From DAOTTI01 sp034437795 (GTDB taxonomy: Bacteria; Chloroflexota; UBA11872; UBA12225): a stretch of DNA of 48,477 bases. Position numbers and translations under genes: made by a program. Under the pieces are notes generated by a model. It was not told the origin of the DNA and did not search any database. It saw nothing but the letters and a program-made list of their open reading frames with translations. Numbering within the stretch: position 1 is the stretch's first letter; the number at the start of each line of letters is the position of its first letter. Shown here one piece after another: positions 1 through 6,821 of this stretch. Where the stretch lies: contig DAOTTI010000036.1 of assembly GCA_034437795.1 (NCBI GenBank), positions 1 to 48,477 on the forward strand. Direction: 5' to 3'.

Positions 1-115
1 GGAGGGGCGCATACGGGAGCGCCCGTTCCGGCACGGCCACGGTGGGGCCGGCGCGGGCGTCGCGGCGGGCGCAGCCGGCCGCGACCAGGCTGAGAGCAGC
101 GCGACGGGTCAGCAC
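1..115 (-). CDS. N-terminus of a secreted lipoprotein (cut by window edge)
   Basis: Only the first 38 codons lie in the window. A GTG start at 113-115 overlaps the stop of the preceding MoaD-like gene by 7 nt, so the two are probably translationally coupled. The N-terminus reads MLTRRAALSLVAAGCARR: a twin arginine, a short hydrophobic stretch and a lipobox (VAAGC, Cys at residue 15). This predicts a lipoprotein, possibly exported through Tat. The mature part begins with a small Ala/Gly/Pro linker. Such lipoproteins are often ABC-transporter substrate-binding proteins, but nothing here identifies the domain. As the last visible gene of a molybdenum-hydroxylase operon, a molybdate- or substrate-binding role is possible but speculative. 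Confidence 0.5.
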   Translation of the reverse strand, partial: MLTRRAALSLVAAGCARRDARAGPTVAVPERALPYAPL

Positions 116-351
116 CGGCCGCCAGCGATGGGAGGGAGAAAGGTCACCGTGTCCCCCTCCTGGAGCACGGCGCCACGATGGTGCTGCTCGTCGTTGAGCA
201 GCACGACGCACGGCTCGTCGCCAATCCCCAACTGCTCCGCCAGGTCATCGATGGTGGCCCCTTCGGGGACGTCGACGGTGCCCCGCTTCCCCGACCAGTG
301 CGCCGGCTTGAACCGCGCAAAATCGCCGAAAAAGACGACGGTTACCTTCAT
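109..351 (-). CDS. MoaD/ThiS-family sulfur carrier with GG-Arg-Cys tail
   Basis: An 80-residue ubiquitin-like beta-grasp protein (MKVTVVFFGDF start; VDVPEGATIDDLAEQLG and QEGDTVTFLPPIAGG are typical of MoaD/ThiS). These proteins carry sulfur as a C-terminal thiocarboxylate on the second Gly of the GG motif. Here GG is followed by Arg-Cys and then TGA, so the terminus is masked by two residues. Known carriers with extra residues after GG (for example QbsE) are trimmed by a JAMM protease before use. The gene follows the molybdenum hydroxylase, 126 nt after its stop, so a role in molybdopterin synthesis or enzyme sulfuration is plausible. The ATG at 349-351 is chosen because family homology begins there. 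Confidence 0.85.
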   Translation of the reverse strand: MKVTVVFFGDFARFKPAHWSGKRGTVDVPEGATIDDLAEQLGIGDEPCVVLLNDEQHHRGAVLQEGDTVTFLPPIAGGRC

Positions 352-391
352 CGCTGGGCCTGGCGCGCTGGGTCCATGGTCAGGTGATGAG

Positions 392-473
392 CAGGTGGTG
401 ATCAAGTGGTGATCAGGTTGTTGCCAAGTTGCTTTCAGGTGGTGATCAAGTTGTAGTAGTTGATCACCACCTG
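392..473. repeat. GGTGATCA repeat cluster with a perfect 14-bp hairpin
   Basis: The spacer between the hydroxylase large-subunit gene and the MoaD-like gene holds three direct copies of (A)GTGGTGATCA (393-402, 405-414, 437-447) and one inverted copy. Copies at 436-449 (CAGGTGGTGATCAA) and 460-473 (TTGATCACCACCTG) form a perfect 14-bp inverted repeat with a 10-nt loop, 4 nt past the large-subunit stop. It could be a transcript-processing or attenuating hairpin, or a repeated operator. No T-tract follows on either strand, so a standard intrinsic terminator is not supported. Confidence 0.6.
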
Positions 474-477
474 ATCA

Positions 478-2784
478 CTACTTCACCCCCACCTGACGCG
501 CCTTGAGGGCGAAGCGCACCCGCTCGGGTGTCAGCGGCACCTCGTGGATCCACACGCCGGTCGCGTCGGCGACGGCGCTGACCAGGGCGGCGATGCCCGG
601 AACGATGGGCGGCTCGCCGATCCCCTTGACGCCGAACGGTCCGTTCTTGGTGGGCACCTCCACGATGGCCGAATCGATGTCCGGGAAGTCCAGGGCCGTC
701 GGCACCCGATAGTCGAGCAGGCCGGGGTTCCAGTTGCGGCCATCCTCGGCGTAGCGCATCTGCTCCATCAGGCCCCAGGCGAAGCCCTGCACCACCCCGC
801 CCTCCATCTGGCCCTCGCAGGCCATCGGGTTGATCGCCTTGCCCACGTCCAGCGAGTTGTAGAGCTCGAGCAGCTTGAGCTGGCCCGTCTCGGGATCGAC
901 CTCCACCTTGGCAATCTGGGCCGAGATCGTCGTCGCGCTCGGCTCGCTGGCGAACGACCCGTGGCCGACGATCGGCCCGCCCTTGGAGCGCAGCGCCATC
1001 TGGCCCAGCTGCGCCAGCGTCACCGACGCTTCGGGGTTGCCGCGCACGCTGACCTTGCCATCGGCCAGCTCCAGGTCCTCGACGGCCGCCTCCAGGTGCT
1101 CGGCAGCCAGCTCAAGGATCCGCTTGCGCGCGTCCTCGGCCGCCCGCTTCACCGCGTTGCCGAAGGAGAAGGTGATCACGCTGCCGCCGCTGGCCGTCCC
1201 GAAGGGCGCCGAGTTGGTGTCGCCCCGCGATACGGACACGTCCTCGTAGCGCACCCCGAGCACCTCGGCGGCGATCTGCGCCATGGCCGTGTCGGTGCCG
1301 GTCAGGTCCATCAGGCCGTAGAAGATGTGCACCTTGCCGTCCTCGTGCACCGACACCACCGCGCTGGCTGGCCCCGCGCCGTTGGTCCACTCGCCCACCG
1401 CCACGCCCCACCCCTGGTGGGGTCCCTTCTGCCGGTTCCACCAGTTAGCGCGGTCGGCCGCCGCCTTGAGCGTCTCCTTGAACCCGATCTGCTCGCCTTC
1501 GCGCATGTTCTTCAGGCGAAACTCCACCGGGTCCCAGCCCATCTCCATGCAGATCTTGTTCAGTTGCGCCTCGCCGGCCAGCGTCGCCTGCGGCGCGCCC
1601 GGCGCCCGATAGGCCCCCGGCGCCGGCTTGTTGGTGTTCACGTCGTAGGCGTCTACCTTGAAGTTGTCGATCTTATAGACGCCCTTGACGCGGTTGGTGG
1701 CGTAGCAGCCGCCGGAGCCGGCGCCGGTGTCCCAGAGCGCCCAGGCCTGGCGGGCGGTGATCGTCCCGTCCTTCTTCACGCCCGTCTTGACCGTGATCAC
1801 CGCCCCGGGCGCCGGCCGCGCATCCAGAAACTCCTCCTCGCGGCTGTAGACGACCTTGACCGGCCGGCGGGCCTTCTGGGCCAGCAGCACGCAGTAGGTA
1901 TCCGCAATGCCCCCAAACTTGGCGCCAAACCCACCCCCGACGGTCATGCCGATGACGTTGATCTTGGAGAGCGGAATGCGCAGGCTGTTGGCCAGGTTGG
2001 AGCGGACCGCGAAGTGCCCCTGCGTGCTCGTCCAGACGGTGACGCTGCCGTCCGGTGCCACGTCGGCAATCGTCGTCTGGGGCTCGATGTAGGTCTGGTG
2101 CACGCGCGGGATGATGTAGGTGTCGATGAAGATGCGGTCCGCCTCGCGGAAGCCGGCCTCGACGTCGCCCTCGGCGCGGTGGTTCTGGCCGGCCACGTTG
2201 TACAGCCTGGGCGCCCCACCGCCGGGGCGCCGGTCCACGAACGGAAAGTCTTCGGGAGCCTCCACCGGCTGCGTCTCGTCATGCACCAGGGGCGCCCCCT
2301 CCTTGATCGCCTCGCGGACGTCGATCACCGCGGGGAGCACCTCATACTCCACCTTGATCTTCTCGCAGGCCTCTTCGGCAATCTCCCGCGTCACCGCCGC
2401 CACAGCCGCCACCTTCTGCCCGTGGTACTTGACCTTCTCCCCGACTCCGGGCAGCAGGCGCTGGGCCATGCGCGTGGCGTGCATCTCCTCCTCCACCACC
2501 AGCGCCATGTCCTGGCGCAGCGACGCAGCGGTCACGACCGCCACCACGCCGGGGAGCTTCTCGGCCTCAGACGTATCGATGCTCTTGATGCGGGCATGCG
2601 CGTACGGGCTGCGCACGAACGCCCCGTAGCACATCCCCGGCAGGTGCACATCCGCGGTGTACTTGGCGCGACCCGTCACCTTGTCCAGGGCATCAATGCG
2701 GGGCACCGACCGCCCGATCTGGTGCGCGCGCCCATCGCTGCGTCCGTTGGCCGCCGTGTCTGGTCTCGTCTCGACTGCTGCCAT
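478..2784 (-). CDS. Xanthine dehydrogenase-family molybdopterin-binding large subunit
   Basis: 768 residues, the usual length for the molybdenum-cofactor subunit of the xanthine dehydrogenase / aldehyde oxidase / CO dehydrogenase family. Residues about 25-150 form the aldehyde oxidase a/b hammerhead domain (VTGRAKYTADVHLPG). GGGFGAKFGG at 283-292 binds the pterin, and GIGE at 721-724 carries the conserved catalytic Glu. The active-site loop reads AYRAPGAPQ (391-399), not the AYRCSFR of form-I CO dehydrogenase, so this is probably not a true CO dehydrogenase; the substrate may be a purine, an aldehyde or an aromatic acyl-CoA. The ATG has AAGGAG about 9 nt upstream. It is the third gene of the operon FAD subunit - 2Fe-2S subunit - large subunit - MoaD-like. 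Confidence 0.93.
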   Translation of the reverse strand: MAAVETRPDTAANGRSDGRAHQIGRSVPRIDALDKVTGRAKYTADVHLPGMCYGAFVRSPYAHARIKSIDTSEAEKLPGVVAVVTAASLRQDMALVVEEEMHATRMAQRLLPGVGEKVKYHGQKVAAVAAVTREIAEEACEKIKVEYEVLPAVIDVREAIKEGAPLVHDETQPVEAPEDFPFVDRRPGGGAPRLYNVAGQNHRAEGDVEAGFREADRIFIDTYIIPRVHQTYIEPQTTIADVAPDGSVTVWTSTQGHFAVRSNLANSLRIPLSKINVIGMTVGGGFGAKFGGIADTYCVLLAQKARRPVKVVYSREEEFLDARPAPGAVITVKTGVKKDGTITARQAWALWDTGAGSGGCYATNRVKGVYKIDNFKVDAYDVNTNKPAPGAYRAPGAPQATLAGEAQLNKICMEMGWDPVEFRLKNMREGEQIGFKETLKAAADRANWWNRQKGPHQGWGVAVGEWTNGAGPASAVVSVHEDGKVHIFYGLMDLTGTDTAMAQIAAEVLGVRYEDVSVSRGDTNSAPFGTASGGSVITFSFGNAVKRAAEDARKRILELAAEHLEAAVEDLELADGKVSVRGNPEASVTLAQLGQMALRSKGGPIVGHGSFASEPSATTISAQIAKVEVDPETGQLKLLELYNSLDVGKAINPMACEGQMEGGVVQGFAWGLMEQMRYAEDGRNWNPGLLDYRVPTALDFPDIDSAIVEVPTKNGPFGVKGIGEPPIVPGIAALVSAVADATGVWIHEVPLTPERVRFALKARQVGVK

Positions 2785-2806
2785 GCTGTCGTACTCCTTA
2801 CGCCGT

Positions 2807-3316
2807 TTAGGCCGGCGCGCCGGCGGTCCGCTCGCCGATCCTGGCCTGGCTGGCCATCTCCTTGGCCGCCGCCTCCACCGCGTCCACGATCTTGTCGTAA
2901 CCGGTGCAGCGGCACAGGTTGCCCTGCAGGGCGAAGCGGATCTCCTCGCGCGTCGGCTGCGGGTTCTCGTTCAGAAAGGCGATGGACGTCATGATCATGC
3001 CGGGGGTGCAGATGCCACACTGCAGCCCGCCGTACTGCATGAACGCCTTTTGCACCGGGTGCAGGTCCGTGGCGGAGCCGACCCCTTCGATGGTGGTAAT
3101 CTGCTTGCCCACCGCGCTCGCCGCCAGCACCAGGCAGGACGTCACCGGCTGGCCATCGAGCAGGACGGTGCAGGCACCACAGTCGCCGGTACTGCAGCCC
3201 TCCTTGGTCCCCGTCAGAAAGCACTTGTCCCGCAAGGCGTCGAGCAGGCGCGTGCGCCCTTCGACGTCGATCAGGTAGCGCTCGCCGTTGACCTGCAGTT
3301 CGATGAACTGTCTCAC
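2807..3316 (-). CDS. Molybdenum hydroxylase 2Fe-2S small subunit
   Basis: 169 residues with both expected iron-sulfur domains. The plant-type ferredoxin cluster is ligated by EGCSTGDCGACTVL plus a later Cys (PVTSC); the second, helical cluster by LQCGICTPG and NLCRCTGYDKI. This subunit passes electrons from the molybdenum site to FAD. The start is GTG at 3314-3316 with GAGGAGG a few nt upstream. The gene begins 17 nt after the FAD-subunit stop and ends 22 nt before the large-subunit start, so the three are clearly one operon. The C-terminal 15 residues (ARIGERTAGAPA) are a short unconserved tail. Nothing in the cluster motifs is missing. Confidence 0.94.
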   Translation of the reverse strand: MRQFIELQVNGERYLIDVEGRTRLLDALRDKCFLTGTKEGCSTGDCGACTVLLDGQPVTSCLVLAASAVGKQITTIEGVGSATDLHPVQKAFMQYGGLQCGICTPGMIMTSIAFLNENPQPTREEIRFALQGNLCRCTGYDKIVDAVEAAAKEMASQARIGERTAGAPA

Positions 3317-3333
3317 TCGCTCCTCCTCAGCGT

Positions 3334-4206
3334 TCAGGATTGCGCTGCGGCCGCCGCCTGCCGGAGCGCCCGCTTGGTCAGCACGTTCACCATCTCCCGC
3401 CGGTACTCCGCACTGGCCCGCACGTCTGAGATGGGGCGGGACGCCTCCGCCGCCAGCCGGCCCGCCTCCTCCAGCGCCTCATCAGTCAGGCGGCGTCCTT
3501 TGAGCGCCTCTTCGGCCCGGGGCGCGCGGATGGGTGTGGGCGCCACCGCCCCCAGCCCGATCCGCGCCTCGTGGATGACGCCGTTCGCGGCGTCCAGCGC
3601 CACCGCCGCCGCGACGCCGACGAAGGCGATGTCCATCTTCTGGCGCTCCTTCAGCTTGATGTAGTGGCTACCGGACCGGTCGCGGGGCGGAGGCACCTGG
3701 ATCGTGACCAGAAGCTCGTCCGGAGCCAGCACTGTCCGCCGCACGCCGGTAAAGAACTCTTCGAGCGGAACCGTCCGCCGGCCCCTCGGCCCGGCAATCT
3801 CCACCTGCGCGCCGAGTGCGAGCAGGATCGGCGCCACCTCCGCCGACGGCGAGGCGGTGCACAGGTTCCCGCCCGGAGTGGCCAGGTTCCGGATCTGCCA
3901 GGACCCCACCTCGGCGGCGGACTGGTAGAGGCCCGGATAGTAGCGTCGCACTTCCGCGGACGTTTCCAGCCTGCGGAAGGGGACTGCCGCCCCGATGGTC
4001 AGGCCACGGCCGCGGTCCCAGGTAAACGCCGTTAGCTCAGGCACGCGCTTGATGTCGATCACCACCCTGGGCGTGACCAGCTTATCCGCCATCATCAGCA
4101 CCAGGTCGGTGCCGCCGGCCAGGGGGCGAGCATCGGCCCCGTACTGGCCGAGCAGGGCAATCGCCTCGTCCAGTGTCGTGGGAGCAAAGTACTCGAAATC
4201 GCGCAA
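3334..4206 (-). CDS. Molybdenum hydroxylase FAD-binding medium subunit
   Basis: 290 residues, normal for the CoxM/XdhB-type flavoprotein. GGTDL near residue 40 and RNLATPGGNLCTASPSAE near residue 110 are the two FAD-binding motifs, followed by the C-terminal CO dehydrogenase flavoprotein domain. I place the start at TTG (4204-4206) because GGGAGGAGAA lies about 5 nt upstream and family homology (RDFEYFAPTTLDEA) begins at once. A longer reading upstream is open but has no conserved sequence. First gene of the hydroxylase operon, divergent from the selenoprotein gene at 4465. A TAGAAT at 4227-4232 on this strand could be its -10 box, but no convincing -35 is visible. Confidence 0.92.
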   Translation of the reverse strand: MRDFEYFAPTTLDEAIALLGQYGADARPLAGGTDLVLMMADKLVTPRVVIDIKRVPELTAFTWDRGRGLTIGAAVPFRRLETSAEVRRYYPGLYQSAAEVGSWQIRNLATPGGNLCTASPSAEVAPILLALGAQVEIAGPRGRRTVPLEEFFTGVRRTVLAPDELLVTIQVPPPRDRSGSHYIKLKERQKMDIAFVGVAAAVALDAANGVIHEARIGLGAVAPTPIRAPRAEEALKGRRLTDEALEEAGRLAAEASRPISDVRASAEYRREMVNVLTKRALRQAAAAAQS

Positions 4207-4464
4207 CCGTTCTCCTCCCGAGGTGCATTCTACAATGGGCCGGCGCGCGGAGCCGGCCCCACCAGGGTGCAACCAGCGTTCCCAGCGGGCTGCGCCCTTA
4301 CCCAAGAGCAGAGGGTACTGAACAGCGCAACGCCCGGGATCACCGGTGAGATCCGCCCCGCCAGGGGACTGGCAGGGGCCTGGCAAAATGATACTGCCGT
4401 GCCGCTCGCCCACCTCCGCAGCGCCGGCCATCTATTTCGAGAAGGAAAGGAGAGGCTCGAGCCA

Positions 4465-4713
4465 ATGGCACAGACGCTCGACCTGAGCATCGAATACTGC
4501 ACGTCTTGAGGGTACGAAAAGCATGCCGCCAGGTTGGCGGATGAGCTCAAGCGGGCGTTCCCCGAGCACATCAAAGACGTCAAGCTGATCAAGAGCGGGG
4601 GCGGCGTCTTTGAGGTACGCCACGGGAACGAGCTGCTCTTCTCCAAGCGACAGCTCGGCCGTTTCCCCGAGCCCGGCGAGATCGAACAGAAGCTCCGGCC
4701 ACTCGTCACCTAG
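4465..4713 (+). CDS. SelW/Rdx-family selenoprotein with in-frame UGA (Sec)
   Basis: Read through the TGA at 4507-4509, this is an 82-residue SelW-like (Rdx, SelT/SelW/SelH) protein with a thioredoxin-like fold. It starts MAQTLDLSIEYCTS, then Sec15, then GYEKHAARLADELKRAFPE; GGGVFEVRHGNELLFSKRQ and GRFPEPGEIEQKL are the family's strands and helix. Many bacterial members have CxxC here; this one has Cys12-Thr-Ser-Sec15, as animal SelW has CxxU. Homology runs uninterrupted across the TGA and ends at TAG 4711-4713, so the TGA is not a gene end. GGAAAGGAGAGG lies about 10 nt before the ATG. A hairpin at 4522-4543 fits a bacterial SECIS element. Conventional gene calling would give a 14-residue peptide or miss the gene. 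Divergent from the molybdenum hydroxylase operon. Function is probably thiol redox; the partner is unknown. Confidence 0.9.
4522..4543 (+). promoter_or_regulatory. Candidate bacterial SECIS hairpin
   Basis: Twenty-two nt separate the Sec UGA from the apical loop. The stem is CCGCCA (4526-4531) paired with TGGCGG (4535-4540), closing on GGT; counting the last A-U pair as open gives an AGGUU loop, close to the AGGUCU loop of E. coli fdhF. Below a single bulged G (4525), CAT (4522-4524) pairs with ATG (4541-4543). Bacterial SECIS elements lie inside the coding region just after the UGA and carry G/U in the apical loop; SelB binds them. Position, stem and loop all fit. Binding is inferred. Confidence 0.72.
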
Positions 4714-4742
4714 CCTGGCTTCTTCACCGCCGGTGGGGAGTT

Positions 4743-4912
4743 CCCTCTCCCTTTGGGAGAGGGCTAGGGTGAGGGCTCTACTGATGCGCAATGCAGGCCA
4801 GCCTGCACCGCGCACGGCCCTCGCCCTCTTCGTTTTTCCCGGTGTGCGCCCTGTTCCCTCCCCCTGTGGAAGAGCGGGGCCGCGAAGCGGGCGGCGGTGA
4901 AGGCGCCGCTCA
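4743..4912. repeat. Two dispersed palindromic repeats after the selenoprotein gene
   Basis: 4743-4763 is a perfect hairpin (CCCTCTCCC, 3-nt loop, GGGAGAGGG) followed by the tail TAGGGTGAGGGC. A second, variant unit lies at 4859-4912 (CCCCCTGTGGAAGAGCGGGG with a GCGGCGGTGAAGGCGCCGCTC tail region) and closely resembles the unit at 36999-37052. Both belong to the repeat family found in at least nine intergenic regions here. The rest of 4714-5010 shows no gene. Confidence 0.75.
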
Positions 4913-5010
4913 TTGAGCACGAAACAACGAATGACGGCCACGCGTGGCGGCCTCCACGCTCCCAGGACGCTCCAGCGTCGGGAATGGAGCAGCCGCGTCT
5001 CGTGGAGGGA

Positions 5011-5532
5011 TCAGTCCGTATCCCGCCACCAGCGGGCGTGGAGGTCCACCTCGGCCGTCTTGGAGATGGAGCGGAGCACGTCCTGGCGCAGGGCCTCATA
5101 GCCGTCGATCAGGGCGCGGCGCAGCACCAGGCGCGTCCCCGGCCGCGCCACCAGCTCCAGCACCGTCTCTCCGCGCAGGAGCGTGTCAGGCAGGTACGGC
5201 CCCGGCAGCAGCCGTCGCAGCGAGAGCTGATAGGCGGGGCCGCGGATCTCACGCACGCGGTCGACGTCGGCCCAGTAGAGCCGGCGCGGTGACGCCGGCC
5301 CGCGGATCACCAGGGCGTCGCGCGTGATGCTGACCCGCAGGCGCCCCCAACGCCAGACCAGGTACCAGGCGCCCAGCAGGCAGCCCAGGGCGAGCAGGGC
5401 GACGATGGCGCCTGAGGGGAGCGCCCCACGGCTGAGCCGGTTGCTCGCCTCCCAGCCCAGGATGGCCGCGTCGATGGCCAGCAGCAGGGCATAGACGTAG
5501 ACCTTGGCCGAGGCCCGGTACGTGCGCTCCAT
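5011..5532 (-). CDS. PH-like membrane protein, two transmembrane segments
   Basis: 173 residues. Two hydrophobic helices (about residues 10-27, VYVYALLLAIDAAILGW, and 40-60, AIVALLALGCLLGAWYLVW) are followed by a cytoplasmic beta-rich domain (LRVSITRDALVIRGP, LYWADVDRVREIRG, ETVLELVARPGTRLVLRRALIDGYEAL). The layout matches bacterial PH-domain (YdbT/YcxB-like) membrane proteins, whose function is largely unknown. It starts 6 nt after the stop of the DUF971 gene, so the two form a minus-strand operon. No enzymatic motif is present. The family call rests on architecture rather than a diagnostic motif. Confidence 0.75.
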   Translation of the reverse strand: MERTYRASAKVYVYALLLAIDAAILGWEASNRLSRGALPSGAIVALLALGCLLGAWYLVWRWGRLRVSITRDALVIRGPASPRRLYWADVDRVREIRGPAYQLSLRRLLPGPYLPDTLLRGETVLELVARPGTRLVLRRALIDGYEALRQDVLRSISKTAEVDLHARWWRDTD

Positions 5533-5538
5533 CAGGCC

Positions 5539-5907
5539 CTAGCCGCCCGATTGCGGCGCACGACGCCGCTCCTTCCGGTCCAGGTCGGCCGCCGCTTCGT
5601 CCGCCAGGGCGCGCAGGCGATCGAAGGCGAAGATGCCGGTATCGTGCCCGTCGGCCCAGGTCGGTCGAATGGCGTAGCGCCCGACCAGCTCGATGTTCTG
5701 TAGCTGGTACTGCTCCGGCCGCAGCGCTTGCACGAACTGGAGCTGCCCCGGCAGGCCCATCTCCCCCGCGCAGGTGGCGCAGGGGCACTTCCAGCGCAGG
5801 AACTCGTACGCGTAGGCCGTCTCCCGACCGTCCGCCCAGGTAATCTCCAGGCGCTGGCGCTTGTTGTCGTACCGGATGTCGATCGGTTCGGTGGGATCGA
5901 CGGGCAC
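5539..5907 (-). CDS. DUF971 (GBBH-like N-terminal domain) protein
   Basis: 122 residues. IRYDNKRQRLEITWADGRE, the CPCATCAGE cysteine patch (about residues 41-49), LQNIELVGRYAIRPTWADGHDTGIFAFDRLRAL and an acidic/basic tail are the hallmarks of DUF971, also known as the gamma-butyrobetaine hydroxylase-like N-terminal domain. In stand-alone form or fused to Mrp/ApbC it is linked to iron-sulfur cluster handling; the Cys patch could bind Zn or Fe-S. GHDTGIF is the most conserved stretch. First gene of a two-gene minus-strand unit, divergent from the SDR gene at 6057. Confidence 0.9.
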   Translation of the reverse strand: MPVDPTEPIDIRYDNKRQRLEITWADGRETAYAYEFLRWKCPCATCAGEMGLPGQLQFVQALRPEQYQLQNIELVGRYAIRPTWADGHDTGIFAFDRLRALADEAAADLDRKERRRAPQSGG

Positions 5908-6056
5908 CGCCGGCTTCTCCGTCCACCCTCGATTATAGGCCCGCGGGCTACCATGGCGCGCAGCAAGCGGGCGCCGTCCGCCAGCGCCCGACGGGCGCCG
6001 CGTGCGCTGGCGCCGGACGGCGGGCCGCCGAACTTCAGGCTCCTGGGAGGCATGCC

Positions 6057-6821
6057 ATGCGATTGAAGGAACGAGTGGCCGTGATCACCGGCGGCGGGCG
6101 CGGCATCGGGCGCGCCATCGCCCGGCGGTTTGCCGCCGAAGGCGCCAGGGTAGTCATCGCCCAGCGCGATCCTGCCGGCCTGGCGCGCACCGCGGCCGAG
6201 ATCGGAGCGGCCGGTGGCGAGGCCTTGGCGGTCCCGACCGACGTGAGCCAGGAATCGTCGTGCCAGGCGCTGATCCAGGCCACCATCGACCGCTTCGGGC
6301 AGCTGGACATCCTGGTCAACAACGCGGCCATCGCCACCCCCCAGCGGGCGCCGTTCCACGAGCTCTCCACCACCCTGTGGCGGGAGACACTCTCCGTGAA
6401 CCTGGACGGGATGTTCTACTGCGGCCGCGCCGCCGCGCGCCACATGGTCGCCCGGGGCTATGGCCGGATCGTGAACGTGCTGGCCATCCAGGCCTGGGTC
6501 CCGCTGCCGGGCAACGCGCCCTACGCCACGTCCAAAGGAGGGGGCGTGTCCCTCACGCGGAGTATGGCCATCGACCTGGCACCGCACGGCGTGATCGTGA
6601 ATGCGATCGCCCCGGGTCCAGTCTACGTCGGGGCCGACGCGGTGCCCGCGGAGGTGGACGCGTCCGCCGCCACCCTGGTGCAGCGCGCCGGCCGCCCCGA
6701 GGAGGTCGCCGCGCTCGCCGTCTTCCTAGCCTCGGAGGAGTGCACGTTCGTCGTCGGCCAGACCATCATCTGCGATGGCGGGCGCCTGCTCTCCCGCCGC
6801 GGGGACCCCGGCTGGGTCTAG
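6057..6821 (+). CDS. Short-chain dehydrogenase/reductase lacking the catalytic Ser
   Basis: 254 residues, classical SDR length. TGGGRGIG (11-18) binds the dinucleotide, NNAA stabilises the core, YATSK gives catalytic Tyr156 and Lys160, and VNAIAPGPV follows. The Ser normally 13 residues before Tyr is absent: the segment reads NVLAIQAW and position 143 is Ala, with Leu142 next to it. Either activity is reduced or another residue acts. The oxidation or reduction substrate is unknown. Its last 96 nt overlap, on the opposite strand, the 3' end of the MFS gene. An ATG with GGGAGGC about 5 nt upstream sets the start. Confidence 0.92.
   Translation: MRLKERVAVITGGGRGIGRAIARRFAAEGARVVIAQRDPAGLARTAAEIGAAGGEALAVPTDVSQESSCQALIQATIDRFGQLDILVNNAAIATPQRAPFHELSTTLWRETLSVNLDGMFYCGRAAARHMVARGYGRIVNVLAIQAWVPLPGNAPYATSKGGGVSLTRSMAIDLAPHGVIVNAIAPGPVYVGADAVPAEVDASAATLVQRAGRPEEVAALAVFLASEECTFVVGQTIICDGGRLLSRRGDPGWV

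Noticed and set aside
109..111. TGA after GG-Arg-Cys of the MoaD-like gene as another Sec codon
   Set aside because: The frame after it has no protein-like sequence, no SECIS-like hairpin is evident, and the next gene starts here in another frame.
478..2784. Form I CO dehydrogenase CoxL assignment
   Set aside because: The active-site loop is AYRAPGAPQ, not AYRCSFR, so CO oxidation is not supported.
544..2994. Very long plus-strand open frame antisense to the hydroxylase genes
   Set aside because: His/Arg/Gly-rich composition typical of a high-GC shadow frame; the minus-strand genes are firmly identified.
4207..4509. Long open frame ending at the TGA at 4507-4509, as a separate 80-residue protein
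   Set aside because: The upstream part has no protein-like features, and the last 14 codons are the start of the SelW-like gene, which continues past the TGA.
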